A stretch of DNA of 64,000 bases, from the NCBI GenBank assembly GCA_000716465.1, contig JNWL01000004.1, positions 62,001-126,000 of the forward strand, read 5' to 3'. Within the stretch, counting starts at the first letter, position 1, and every line of letters begins with the position of its first letter. This document shows, piece after piece, positions 8,620-17,355 of this stretch. The notes beneath the pieces are model-generated. The model made no database searches. It was not told where the DNA came from and saw only the letters and a list, made by a program, of their open reading frames with translations. Both the position numbers and the translations under genes were made by a program. Source of the stretch: Streptomyces bikiniensis. Lineage in GTDB: Bacteria > Actinomycetota > Actinomycetes > Streptomycetales > Streptomycetaceae.

Positions 8620-9225
8620 ATGAGCGACGACCCCGCACGCGTCCGAGAGTTCTTCGGTGCCCGCGCCGCCGATTGGGACAGCCGGTTCCCCGACGACGGC
8701 CCCGCGTACGCCGCCGCCGTGGCCGAGCTGGGCCTGCGGCCGGGCGACTCGGTGCTCGACGCGGGCTGCGGGACCGGCCGCGCACTGCCGCCGCTCCGCG
8801 CCGCCGTCGGCCCCTCCGGCACCGTCGTCGGGGTGGACCTCACCCCCGAGATGCTCGAACGGGCCGTCCGCGCCGGACGTGACGGCGGGGACGGCGGGAC
8901 GCTGCTGCTCGCCGACGTCGGCCGGCTGCCCGTCCGCGACGGCGCGCTCGACGCCGTCTTCGGCGCGGGGCTCGTCTCGCACCTCGCGGACCCCGCCGCC
9001 GGTCTGCGGGAGCTCGCCCGTGTCGTACGGCCCGGCGGCCGGCTGGCGCTGTTCCACCCGATCGGGCGGGCCGCCCTGGCGGCCCGGCACGGCCGCTCCC
9101 TCTCACCGGACGACCTGCGCGCCGAAGCCCGGCTGCGCCCCCTGCTCGCCGGGGCCGGCTGGCGGCTCGTCGAGTACGTCGACGAGGACGCGCGCTACCT
9201 GGCCCTGGCCGTCCGCGAGGGCTGA
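8620..9225 (+). CDS. Class I SAM-dependent methyltransferase
   Basis: A 201-residue methyltransferase. Motif I is VLDAGCGTGRAL (about residue 45-56), followed by the acidic VGVDLTPEML loop, and a post-motif region with LARVVRPGGRLALFHP, typical of UbiE/COQ5-like small-molecule enzymes. The substrate is unknown. The chosen ATG (8620) gives MSDDPARVREFFGARAADWDSR, the usual opening of this group; the frame stays open upstream to 8575 without support. It is monocistronic and divergent from the MHYT gene. Confidence 0.88.
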   Translation: MSDDPARVREFFGARAADWDSRFPDDGPAYAAAVAELGLRPGDSVLDAGCGTGRALPPLRAAVGPSGTVVGVDLTPEMLERAVRAGRDGGDGGTLLLADVGRLPVRDGALDAVFGAGLVSHLADPAAGLRELARVVRPGGRLALFHPIGRAALAARHGRSLSPDDLRAEARLRPLLAGAGWRLVEYVDEDARYLALAVREG

Positions 9226-9368
9226 ACCACCGGCGCCCACCGGCCGAGCCCGGGGGCACGCGAGACTCCGTGAGCCGGACGCCGGACACCGACGCGCCCT
9301 TCTGCGCCGGCACTTCACTGTCTACGGTGGACCTGCCGGGCAGCCGTGCCCGGGAAAGGCGGCGGGCC

Positions 9369-9686
9369 GTGATCCAGGTACCGGAAAGACTCCGCAGACT
9401 CCTCCCCTTCGCCCGGAGGCCGCCCGGGGCCGCCGCGCCGACGACGGCGCGCCCCGCCCGGCAGGGCCACAACCTCTTCGAGGCGGCGGCGGTGTACGTG
9501 GCCGCGTGCGCCGAGGACGACCAGGTCCGGGCGGAGGAGGCCGCGAACCGCGTCTCCCCCGGCGCGCTCTCCTTCGGCGTGAACGAACTGGCCTGCCGGG
9601 CCCTCGTGACGCTCGCCCGGCAGCGGAACGAGTCACCGCTCGTCGTGGCCCGCTCGCTGCTCGGCCTGCGGAACGAATCGGCGTGA
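9369..9686 (+). CDS. Small conserved hypothetical protein
   Basis: A 105-residue protein read from GTG at 9369 (VIQVPERLRRLL), which follows AAAGGCGG at a sensible distance. The frame is open to 9270, but that part looks like noise. The C-terminal half (HNLFEAAAVYVAACAEDDQVRAEEAANRV, then NELACRALVTLARQ) is helical. No domain is recognised. It stands alone between the methyltransferase and the next gene. Confidence 0.6.
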   Translation: MIQVPERLRRLLPFARRPPGAAAPTTARPARQGHNLFEAAAVYVAACAEDDQVRAEEAANRVSPGALSFGVNELACRALVTLARQRNESPLVVARSLLGLRNESA

Positions 9687-9782
9687 CGCCCGGCCGACGG
9701 GCACGGCCTTCCGCGGCGGGACCCTCGACGCACGGGTTACTCACTGGTTAAGGTGCGCCGACGACCGGATGGGGAGGATGCT

Positions 9783-10661
9783 GTGGCTGGGACGGACCCG
9801 ATCGCCGACGGCGCCGGCGACGCCGACGCGCTGTTCGTGCTGACCGCCGCGCTGCTGACGCCCGCGCGCTTCCCGAGCGTGCTCGGGGACGACTATCCGG
9901 CGGCCTGCGCGGCGCTGGGACTCGGGCCGCACCCGGCGGGGTACGGGCTCGTCTTCGGCCAGGACGGCCTGGGGGCCCGCTGGACGGTGGTCGTCGACGA
10001 CGTCTCGCTGGTCGCCGTGGCCATCTCCTCCTGGGACTGCGGCATGGCCTACGACCTGTCTCCGGACGAGCGGTCCGTGGTCGCCGGGCTGCCGGGCTGG
10101 CCGCTTCCCGTGGCCACCGCGGCCCCGGGGGTGCCGGCCCCGCACAACCCGGAACCCGAGGAGGGCGACCCCGCCCCGCTGGCCCCGCCGTCGGGCGACG
10201 AGTGGGGCCCGGCCCAGCGCCGGCTGGGCGCCGACCAGGTGGCGCTCCAGTGGGCCGCCTGGCGGTCCCGGATCGGCGACGACGGCACGTACGCGGAGGA
10301 CGCCCCGGAGGCCCGTGACGGTGACGGCACGTCGTCGGCCGTGCCCGCCGGAGCCGGAGAGGGCAGCGGGAGCGGCGGGGCCGGTGATCCGTACGACGGC
10401 GTCAGGAGGGTCCTGGACGAGCTGCACGCCTATCTGGAGGAGCCGCCGCCGGTGGGGCGGGTGCGGTCGGCCGCCGGCGCCGAGGAGGACGCGCGGCTGC
10501 TGCGCGCGGACGGCCCCGGCTGGTCGCTCGTGGCGAAGGTCGACGACATGGCGTTCGTCCTGCTCGACGCGGTACCGCGCGAGGTGCTGCCGGTGGCGCG
10601 GGGGGAGAGGCTGCCCGCGCTCCTCAAGGGCCTCGACGCGATGGCCGTGCGCCCGGCCTGA
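9783..10661 (+). CDS. Hypothetical protein
   Basis: A 292-residue cytoplasmic protein starting at GTG 9783, six bases after GGGGAGG. The N-terminal half (about 15-110) has strong hydrophobic alternation. The middle (about 180-215) is Gly/Ser-rich linker, and the end (VRRVLDELHAYLEEPPPVGRV to LLKGLDAMAVRPA) is helical with a conserved-looking trailing module. No signal peptide, membrane segment or catalytic motif is seen. Function unknown. Confidence 0.7.
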   Translation: MAGTDPIADGAGDADALFVLTAALLTPARFPSVLGDDYPAACAALGLGPHPAGYGLVFGQDGLGARWTVVVDDVSLVAVAISSWDCGMAYDLSPDERSVVAGLPGWPLPVATAAPGVPAPHNPEPEEGDPAPLAPPSGDEWGPAQRRLGADQVALQWAAWRSRIGDDGTYAEDAPEARDGDGTSSAVPAGAGEGSGSGGAGDPYDGVRRVLDELHAYLEEPPPVGRVRSAAGAEEDARLLRADGPGWSLVAKVDDMAFVLLDAVPREVLPVARGERLPALLKGLDAMAVRPA

Positions 10662-10676
10662 GCAGGCCCCTTCCCC

Positions 10677-10740
10677 GCGGCTCCGGAGATCCCGCGGCTC
10701 CGGAGATTCCGCGGCTCCGGAGATCCTGCGGCTCCGGGCC
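10677..10740. repeat. 17-bp tandem repeat between convergent genes
   Basis: Three complete units and one partial unit of GCGGCTCCGGAGATCCC with single-base changes fill the gap between the stop of the preceding gene and the stop of the HD-domain gene. A period of 17 does not maintain any reading frame, so it is not a coding repeat. Confidence 0.9.
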
Positions 10741-11337
10741 TCAGGTCAGGGCGTGCCCGTACGCGGCGGCCAGGCCGTCGAGCTCCGGGTCCCCGTAGGC
10801 CGCGCGCAGCGCCCCGAAGGCCGCGACCTTGTCCCGGCCGAACCGGCCCACGGACACCGCGTAGGTCTCCGGGGACAGGAACCTCGGCGGTGTGCTCTTG
10901 CTGTGGAACTTGTCAGCGTACATGACCAGGCGTTCCTCCGGCGTGACCGCGACGTAGTCGGCCGGCGGCAGCGGCAGCCCCTGCGCGAGCACGTCCTCCT
11001 CGGTCAGTCCGACGCCCGTGTGGCACGAGCAGAACCGGCACACGGCCTCCGGGAGCCCTTCGGCCGCCAGGAGCTCGTGGCCCAGGATTCCGTGCCGTAT
11101 GTAGTTCCCGCCGTCGAGGCGTCCCTCGGCGTCGTACAGGCGGTACACCCCGATGTCGTGCAGCAGGCACCCCGCGCGCACGAGCTCCGGATCGGGGTCC
11201 CCGTCCGCGTGCGGGAGCAGGCTTTCGGCGATCCGCCACACGATCTCGCAGTGGGTGAGGACGAGTTCAAGTGCCTCCTTATGAGGAGCGTGTTTCCTGT
11301 GCAGCGCGCGGATCTCGTCGACCGAGGGAATGTCCAT
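10741..11337 (-). CDS. HD-domain phosphohydrolase
   Basis: A 198-residue HD-superfamily protein. Metal ligands visible are H29 (LTHCE), the H60-D61 pair in CLLHDIGVYRLYD, and further His residues in the IRHGILGHE segment and SCHTG. This matches the small HDIG-type hydrolases that act on nucleotides or phosphate esters. The substrate is not predictable. ATG at 11337 opens MDIPSVDEIRALHRKHAP. It converges with the preceding hypothetical gene across a 17-bp repeat array. Confidence 0.85.
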   Translation of the reverse strand: MDIPSVDEIRALHRKHAPHKEALELVLTHCEIVWRIAESLLPHADGDPDPELVRAGCLLHDIGVYRLYDAEGRLDGGNYIRHGILGHELLAAEGLPEAVCRFCSCHTGVGLTEEDVLAQGLPLPPADYVAVTPEERLVMYADKFHSKSTPPRFLSPETYAVSVGRFGRDKVAAFGALRAAYGDPELDGLAAAYGHALT

Positions 11338-11395
11338 CCCCGCAGCCTAATGAGCCGGGGACGCGACGGGTCCGGGGCCCCGATCCGGCCCCGAT

Positions 11396-11413
11396 CCGCG
11401 GACCGGTCCGCGG
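11396..11413. promoter_or_regulatory. Perfect 18-bp palindrome upstream of a secreted esterase gene
   Basis: CCGCGGACCGGTCCGCGG is self-complementary over all 18 bases. It lies in the 200-base divergent gap between the HD-domain gene and the esterase, about 130 bases before the latter. It could be an operator or a GC-rich hairpin. Nothing in the window identifies a ligand. Confidence 0.35.
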
Positions 11414-11540
11414 CCCGGTCCGGGGTGCTCCCCATAGAACGACGGCCCGAGGTGTGGTCTCCGACCATGGCCCGGCGGAAGGGGCACGCCGCACGATGTG
11501 GCGCTGATCCCCTTCTTTCCCGTCCCACCGGAGGCCCACC

Positions 11541-12920
11541 ATGCGCCTGTTCCCGGGCGTCTCCCTGTTCGCCGCGTTCCTGGCCGGGGTCACCGTCCTC
11601 GCGCCCGCGTCCCCCGCCGGGGCCGAGCCGGGGGCCGCCGCCGCGCACTGCGCGCGTCAGGACCGGCTCCACGTGCCCGGCGCCGCACACCAGCGGTCCG
11701 CCTGTCTGGACGACCTGACGACCGCGGGGCTCGCGGGCACGCCGTACACCGACATGGCGGACCAGGCCGGTCTCGCCGCGAAGGGGACCCGCAACCCCTC
11801 GGGGGTGCCGGGTGTCCAGATCGACGGCTACTTCCCCGACGACTCGCGGCTCAACGCCACGCACGGCTGGGCCCACGACGCGCAGTTCGTCATCCGGCTG
11901 CCGGACCGCTGGAACGGCGGGCTCGTCGTCACCGGTGCGCCCGGCACCCGCCGCCAGTACTCCACGGACGCGCTGATCTCGGACCAGGTGCTCGCCCGGG
12001 GCTTCGCCTACGCCTCGACCGACAAGGGCAACACCGGTCCGGACTTCTTTACCGACGGGCGGAGGCCCGGCGACGCGGTCGCCGAATGGAACCGCCGGGT
12101 GACCGAGCTGACGCTCGCCGCCGGGAAGGCCGTGCGGCAGCGGTACGGGCGGGCCCCGGAGCACACGTACATGACCGGTGTCTCCAACGCCGGCTACCTG
12201 ACGCGCTGGCAGCTGGAGAACCGGCCCGAGCTGTACGACGGCGGGGTCGACTGGGAGGGCGTGCTGTGGACCGCCGACGGTCCCAACCTCCTGACGGGCC
12301 TGCCCGTCACCGTGGCGCGCTCCCTGGGGCGGGCCACCGACGAGGACCTGGTCGGGGCCGGTTTCGCACCGGACTCGCGCTTCCTCTGGCCGTACCACGA
12401 GCGGGCGTACTGGGGGTTGACGCAGAAGATCTTCCGGGCCGAGTTCGACCCCTCGTACGACCCGGCCTGCCCCGGTTCCACCGCCGGCCGGACCACGGAG
12501 GAGATCTTCGCGCCCTGTGCGTCGGACGCGTCGTACGACTACGCCTCCCGGCCGGCGTCCGTCCACCGCGCCGTCGCGAAGGTCGCGCTCACGGGGCGGA
12601 TCGGCAAGCCCCTCATCACCCTCCACGGCGACCTGGACGCCCTGTTGCCCATCGCCACCGACTCCGACGTGTACGCGCGGATGGTCGACGACCGGGGGCG
12701 GGGCCGGCTGCACCGGTACTACACGGTGCGGGGCGGGACGCACACGGACGGCCTGTACGACACGTACCCGGACCGGCTGCGGCCGATCCTGCCCTGTTAC
12801 CGCTCGGCGTTCGACGCGCTGACGCGCTGGGTCGAGGAGGGCGCGACGCCGCCCGCGGACCGCACGATCGCGCGGCCGGCGGGCGGTGACGTGGTCAACT
12901 CCTGCGCGCTGACGGGATGA
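11541..12920 (+). CDS. Secreted tannase/feruloyl-esterase-like alpha/beta hydrolase
   Basis: A 459-residue secreted protein. A signal peptide (1-28, ending APASPAGAEP) is followed by a mature enzyme. The nucleophile motif is GVSNAGY with Ser215; ASTDKGNTG at 158-166 recalls the tannase/feruloyl esterase family. A late LHGDLDALLPI provides the likely Asp and GGTHTDGL the likely His. Pairs of Cys suggest disulfides. Substrates of relatives include gallate or ferulate esters and hydroxyalkanoate oligomers; which applies here is unknown. ATG 11541 follows GGAGG. Its last 26 bases overlap the end of the convergent desaturase gene. Confidence 0.75.
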   Translation: MRLFPGVSLFAAFLAGVTVLAPASPAGAEPGAAAAHCARQDRLHVPGAAHQRSACLDDLTTAGLAGTPYTDMADQAGLAAKGTRNPSGVPGVQIDGYFPDDSRLNATHGWAHDAQFVIRLPDRWNGGLVVTGAPGTRRQYSTDALISDQVLARGFAYASTDKGNTGPDFFTDGRRPGDAVAEWNRRVTELTLAAGKAVRQRYGRAPEHTYMTGVSNAGYLTRWQLENRPELYDGGVDWEGVLWTADGPNLLTGLPVTVARSLGRATDEDLVGAGFAPDSRFLWPYHERAYWGLTQKIFRAEFDPSYDPACPGSTAGRTTEEIFAPCASDASYDYASRPASVHRAVAKVALTGRIGKPLITLHGDLDALLPIATDSDVYARMVDDRGRGRLHRYYTVRGGTHTDGLYDTYPDRLRPILPCYRSAFDALTRWVEEGATPPADRTIARPAGGDVVNSCALTG

Positions 12921-14037
12921 GTCCCCCCGGTGTCGCGCCTTCTCCGGCCGGCGGCACGCTCCCGGAGCGCAGGGGCGCTCCCACCTCGTGCAGGTGCCCG
13001 AGGGCCTGGCGGTACGAGTCCACGAAGCCGGTCTCCGTGTACGGCACGCCGAGGGCGGCGCAGTGGGCCCGTACGGCGGGCTGGGCGAGCCGGAGGTTGG
13101 GGCGGGGCATGCTGGGGAAGAGGTGGTGCTCGACCTGGTAGTTGAGGCCACCGAGGAACCAGTCGGTGAGGGCGCCGCCGCGGATGTTGCGCGAGGTGAG
13201 CACCTGGCGGCGCAGATGGCCCCAGCCGTCGCCGTCCTCGTGCTGGTCCGGCCGTTCCATGCCCTTGTGGTTGGGGGCGAAGGCCATGCCCAGGTGGACG
13301 CCGAGGAGCATCTGGTGGAGCAGGGCGAAGACCAGGGCCTGGGCGGGGGTGAGAAGGGCGAGGAGCAGGGTCGCGTACCCGGCGAAGTGGGCGAGGAGCA
13401 GGCCGCCCTCGACGAGCCGTTCGCGCCGGGTGCGGCAGGGGCCGTCCTTCGCGAGGAGGGCCCGGATCCCGTACGCCTTGAGCGCGATGCCCTCCAGGGT
13501 CGTCAGCGGGAAGAACAGCGCGGCCTGGTGGCGGGTGAGGAAGCCGCGCAGGCCCGTGCGGCCCGCCGTCTGGTGCTCGGCGAAGACGAGGACGTCGGCG
13601 GCGACGTCCGGGTCCTTGTCGAGGTGGTTGGGGTTCGCGTGGTGGCGGTTGTGCTTGTCGTTCCACCACTCCCGGCTCATCCCGAGGAGGAGGTTGGCGT
13701 GGACGAGCTGGACGGCGCGGCTCGTTCGGCGGTCGGCGGTGATCTGTGCGTGGCCGGCGTCGTGGCCGACGAAGGCGGCACGGGCGGAGAACAGGGCGAG
13801 GGGGACGGCGAGCGGGAGGGCCCACCAGGAGGGCCCGACGAGGGCGAGCCCGGCCACCACGGCGGCGATGCCGAGGAGGTTGAGGACGATGGCGCGGGCG
13901 TACCAGCCGGGTCGGTGTGCGAGGAGGCCCTGTTCCTTGACCGTCCGCAGGAGCGGGGCGAACTCGCTGCCGCCCCTGACGCGGGCGGGCGCCGCGGGGG
14001 GTGCGGCGGCCGGGGGCAGGACGGTGGTCTGGGACAT
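12895..14037 (-). CDS. Membrane fatty-acid desaturase
   Basis: A 380-residue acyl-lipid or acyl-CoA desaturase of the membrane di-iron family. The three histidine boxes are present: HDAGH (92-96), HNRHH (129-133) and QVEHH (about 299-303), the last with the Gln typical of front-end-like enzymes. Hydrophobic segments lie at about 50-90 and 205-250. The ATG at 14037 gives MSQTTVLPPA; upstream frame extension is not supported. The 170-300 bases upstream carry a five-unit 22-bp repeat that may bear on its control. It converges with the esterase gene, overlapping by 26 bases. Confidence 0.9.
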   Translation of the reverse strand: MSQTTVLPPAAAPPAAPARVRGGSEFAPLLRTVKEQGLLAHRPGWYARAIVLNLLGIAAVVAGLALVGPSWWALPLAVPLALFSARAAFVGHDAGHAQITADRRTSRAVQLVHANLLLGMSREWWNDKHNRHHANPNHLDKDPDVAADVLVFAEHQTAGRTGLRGFLTRHQAALFFPLTTLEGIALKAYGIRALLAKDGPCRTRRERLVEGGLLLAHFAGYATLLLALLTPAQALVFALLHQMLLGVHLGMAFAPNHKGMERPDQHEDGDGWGHLRRQVLTSRNIRGGALTDWFLGGLNYQVEHHLFPSMPRPNLRLAQPAVRAHCAALGVPYTETGFVDSYRQALGHLHEVGAPLRSGSVPPAGEGATPGGLIPSARRS

Positions 14038-14206
14038 GGCGGGCTCCGGTTTCCAGGGGGCGGCGGGTCGTTCGGTGGGCGCCCACCGAACGTACGGACG
14101 CGTGACCACCGGGAGCCATGGCGTCACCACCCGTCCCGGGCCGGGGGCGGTCCGGGGGAACCGGGTGGGGAGAGCCCCACCCTCGTGAGGGGGAGTCCGC
14201 CCCGTG

Positions 14207-14317
14207 GCGCCCCTGTTGCGCGGTCGCGGCGCGCCTGTGGCGTGGTCGCGGCGCCTCTGTGGCGCAGTCGCGGTGCGCTTGTGGCGTGGTCACGGCGCCT
14301 CCTGTGGCGTGGATCAC
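14207..14317. repeat. Five 22-bp tandem repeats between divergent genes
   Basis: Five consecutive units of 22, 22, 22, 22 and 23 bases share the core CTGTGGCGTGGTCGCG preceded by GCGC. They sit in the 348-base gap between the desaturase (start 14037) and the SNF2 helicase (start about 14386). The spacing is close to two turns of the helix, so the units face the same side of DNA. The rest of the gap shows no gene. Confidence 0.85.
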
Positions 14318-14385
14318 TCGAAATGAATGCCCACCGAGTGCTCCCGTGAGGTATCCTCGGCCGCTCGAAGCTCCAGTAGTCAAAT

Positions 14386-17355
14386 TTGAGGAATGCGTTG
14401 TCGCTGCCGCACGGACCCGATGATTCCGCCCGTGAACCCACCCGGAAGCTCTTCCACCACTCCGCGGTCTTCCTCCCCGCCGATCCGCCCCGCGCCGGAC
14501 GGATCGCCTTCTGGTCGCCGGACGGCGAGCCGTTGCCGGGCCCCTCCGGAACCCCGGCGGCCGTCACCGAACTCACGGTTGTGCACGACGACACCCTCCG
14601 GCCCGTGACCGTCCCCGCCCGCACCCTCTCCGTACGGGACGCCCTGCCGCTGCTCGTCCGCGCCCGGTTCTCGGAGGGCGCGTCCCCCGCCGCCGCCTTC
14701 TGGGGCGCCGCCGGGCTGCTCGCCCTCGACCTCGTGGCACGCGGTCTGCTCCTGCCCGGTCTCACGCCCGGCGACCACGACGCGTGGCGGGCCGGACCGC
14801 TCGGCCCCGGGGAGCTGGAGAAGCTCCGTACGCTCGCCGCGTCGATGCCGCCCACGGCCCACGCCGTCCCCCTCCCCCTCGCCTCCCCCGGCGCTCCACC
14901 CCTGCTGCCCGAACCCGAGGCGCTGCTCCGGGCCTTCGCCGACGCCGTCGCGGACGCCCTGCCGCGCACCCCGGCGGCCCCGCTGGCGGCCGGCGGACCC
15001 GCCTTCGCCGCCGAGGAGCCGGGGACGTTCCCCGAGCAGCGGGCGTGGGCGGCCGACGTGGCCGCCGTGCACGACGCGGGCGTCCGCCTCTCGCTCCGCC
15101 TCGAACTGCCCGGCTTCACCGCCGAGTCGGAGGAGGCGCCCGGCTTCCGCGCGGTGCTCCAGCTGCACGGCATCGCGGATCCGGCCCTGGTCGCGGACGC
15201 GGCCGAGGTGTGGTCGGGATCCGGGCCGGTCGGGGCGGCGTTCGGGCCCCGCGCCCGTATGGACGCCCTTCTCGCCCTCCGGCGCGCCGCCCGCGCCTGG
15301 CCCCCGCTCTCCCCGCTCCTGTCGGCGGCCGTTCCCGACACGGTCGAGCTGGCCGACGAGGAGGTCACGGAGCTCCTGGGTCCGGCGGCCGACGCCCTCG
15401 CGGCCCTTGGCGTCCAGGTCCACTGGCCGCGCAAACTCGCCGACCGGCTGACGGCCCGGGCGGTGATCGGCCCGTACGCGCCCGACTCCGCTCCTGACAC
15501 GGATACCGGCGCTGCCCGTACCGACGTCCGCGCCGAGGCCGACACCGATGCCGGTCCCGGGACCGGCGCGGGTGCCTCCTCCCTGCCCTCCCTCCTCGCC
15601 GCCGATTCCCTCCTCGCTTTCAACTGGCGTTTCGCCGTGGGGGAACACGAGCTGTCCCGTGCCGAGCTCGACCGGCTCGCCGAGGCCGGGCGGCCCCTCG
15701 TGCGGCTGCGCGACCGATGGGTCCTCGTCGATCCGGCCGAGGTGCGCAGCGCCAGGACCCAGCAGGACCGCAAGGTCACGCCGGTGGACGCGCTCTCGGC
15801 CGTCCTCACCGGGACGACCGAGGTCGACGGGCGGACCGTCGAGGTGGCGGCGACCGGCCCGCTGGAGCGGTTGCGGGAACGGCTCGCACACCCCGAGGGC
15901 GGCCGGCCCGAGGTGGTCCAGCCCGCCGCGCTCGCCGCGACCCTGCGCGACTACCAGCTGCGCGGGCTCGACTGGCTGCACCGGATGACCTCGCTCGGTC
16001 TCGGCGGCTGCCTCGCCGACGACATGGGCCTCGGCAAGACGATCACGGTCATCGCCCTGCACCTGCACCGGCAGACCGACCCGGCGACGGCGGGCCCCAC
16101 CCTCGTCGTCTGCCCGACCTCGCTCATGGGCAACTGGCAGCGGGAGATCGAGAAGTTCGCGCCCGGCACGCCGGTGCGCCGCTTCCACGGGACCGCCCGC
16201 GACCTGGACGGGCTCCCCGACGGCGGCTTCGTCCTCACCACGTACGGCACGATGCGGCTCGACGCCGAGCGGCTCGCCGAGCGGAACTGGGGGCTCGTCG
16301 TCGCGGACGAGGCCCAGCACGTCAAGAACCCGTACTCGGCGACGGCCCGCCGGTTGCGGACCATCGGGGCACGCGCACGCGTGGCGCTGTCCGGCACCCC
16401 GGTGGAGAACAACCTCTCCGAGCTGTGGGCGATCCTCGACTGGACCACGCCGGGACTGCTCGGCACCCTGGGCGCCTTCCGCACCCGGTTCGCCGCCGCC
16501 GTCGAGGGAGGCGGGGACCCGGCCGCCGCCGCGCGCCTCGCCGCGCTCGTCCGGCCGTTCCTGCTGCGCCGCCGCAAGTCGGACCCCGGGATCGCGCCCG
16601 AGCTGCCACCGAAGACGGAGACCGACCGGACCGTGTCGCTGACGCCCGAACAGGCCGGTCTGTACGAGGCGGTGGTGCGGGAGACGCTGGCGGCGATCTC
16701 CGCGGCCGACGGCATGGCGCGCCGCGGCCTCGTGGTGAAGCTCCTGACGGGGCTCAAGCAGATCTGCAACCACCCCGCCCAGTACCTCAAGGAGGAGGCC
16801 CCGAGGATCGAAGGACGGTCGGGCAAGCTGGAACTGCTCGACGAACTCCTCGACACGATCCTCGCCGAGGGCGCCGCCACCCTGGTCTTCACCCAGTACG
16901 TGGGGATGGCCCGGCTCCTGGAGACGCACCTCGCGGCGCGGGGCGTGCGGACGCAGTTCCTGCACGGGGGCACGCCGGTCGCGGAGCGGGAGGCCATGGT
17001 CGCCCGCTTCCAGGACGGCGAGGTCCCGGTCTTCCTGCTCTCCCTGAAGGCCGCCGGCACGGGGCTCAACCTCACCCGCGCCGAGCACGTCGTGCACTAC
17101 GACCGCTGGTGGAACCCGGCGGTGGAGGCCCAGGCCACCGACCGCGCGTACCGGATCGGGCAGGACCGGCCGGTGCAGGTCCACCGGCTGATCGCCGAGG
17201 GCACGATCGAGGACCGGATCGCCGCGATGCTCGACCGCAAGCGGGAGCTGGCGGACTCCGTCCTCGGCGCAGGCGGGGACATGCCGCCGGAGCTGACCGA
17301 ACTGACCGACGCCGAACTGGCCGAGCTGGTGCGACTGCGAGGGGACGGACGATGA
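14386..17355 (+). CDS. SNF2/RapA-type DEAD-like helicase
   Basis: A 989-residue superfamily 2 ATPase. The N-terminal 500 residues carry the bacterial SNF2-associated region. The helicase core shows motif I DDMGLGKT (about residue 545), motif II DEAQHVKN (about 642), motif III ALSGTPVENN, and the C-terminal lobe ending in RAYRIGQ (about 920). Such proteins remodel nucleic-acid-protein complexes; the target is unknown. The start is uncertain: the frame opens at TTG 14386, with another TTG at 14398, and no strong ribosome site. Its stop overlaps the ATG of the next gene (ATGA), a pairing common in actinobacteria. Confidence 0.9.
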   Translation: MRNALSLPHGPDDSAREPTRKLFHHSAVFLPADPPRAGRIAFWSPDGEPLPGPSGTPAAVTELTVVHDDTLRPVTVPARTLSVRDALPLLVRARFSEGASPAAAFWGAAGLLALDLVARGLLLPGLTPGDHDAWRAGPLGPGELEKLRTLAASMPPTAHAVPLPLASPGAPPLLPEPEALLRAFADAVADALPRTPAAPLAAGGPAFAAEEPGTFPEQRAWAADVAAVHDAGVRLSLRLELPGFTAESEEAPGFRAVLQLHGIADPALVADAAEVWSGSGPVGAAFGPRARMDALLALRRAARAWPPLSPLLSAAVPDTVELADEEVTELLGPAADALAALGVQVHWPRKLADRLTARAVIGPYAPDSAPDTDTGAARTDVRAEADTDAGPGTGAGASSLPSLLAADSLLAFNWRFAVGEHELSRAELDRLAEAGRPLVRLRDRWVLVDPAEVRSARTQQDRKVTPVDALSAVLTGTTEVDGRTVEVAATGPLERLRERLAHPEGGRPEVVQPAALAATLRDYQLRGLDWLHRMTSLGLGGCLADDMGLGKTITVIALHLHRQTDPATAGPTLVVCPTSLMGNWQREIEKFAPGTPVRRFHGTARDLDGLPDGGFVLTTYGTMRLDAERLAERNWGLVVADEAQHVKNPYSATARRLRTIGARARVALSGTPVENNLSELWAILDWTTPGLLGTLGAFRTRFAAAVEGGGDPAAAARLAALVRPFLLRRRKSDPGIAPELPPKTETDRTVSLTPEQAGLYEAVVRETLAAISAADGMARRGLVVKLLTGLKQICNHPAQYLKEEAPRIEGRSGKLELLDELLDTILAEGAATLVFTQYVGMARLLETHLAARGVRTQFLHGGTPVAEREAMVARFQDGEVPVFLLSLKAAGTGLNLTRAEHVVHYDRWWNPAVEAQATDRAYRIGQDRPVQVHRLIAEGTIEDRIAAMLDRKRELADSVLGAGGDMPPELTELTDAELAELVRLRGDGR

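Noticed and set aside
10677..10740. CRISPR-like array
   Set aside because: The units are directly adjacent at 17 bases with no spacers; it is a simple tandem repeat.
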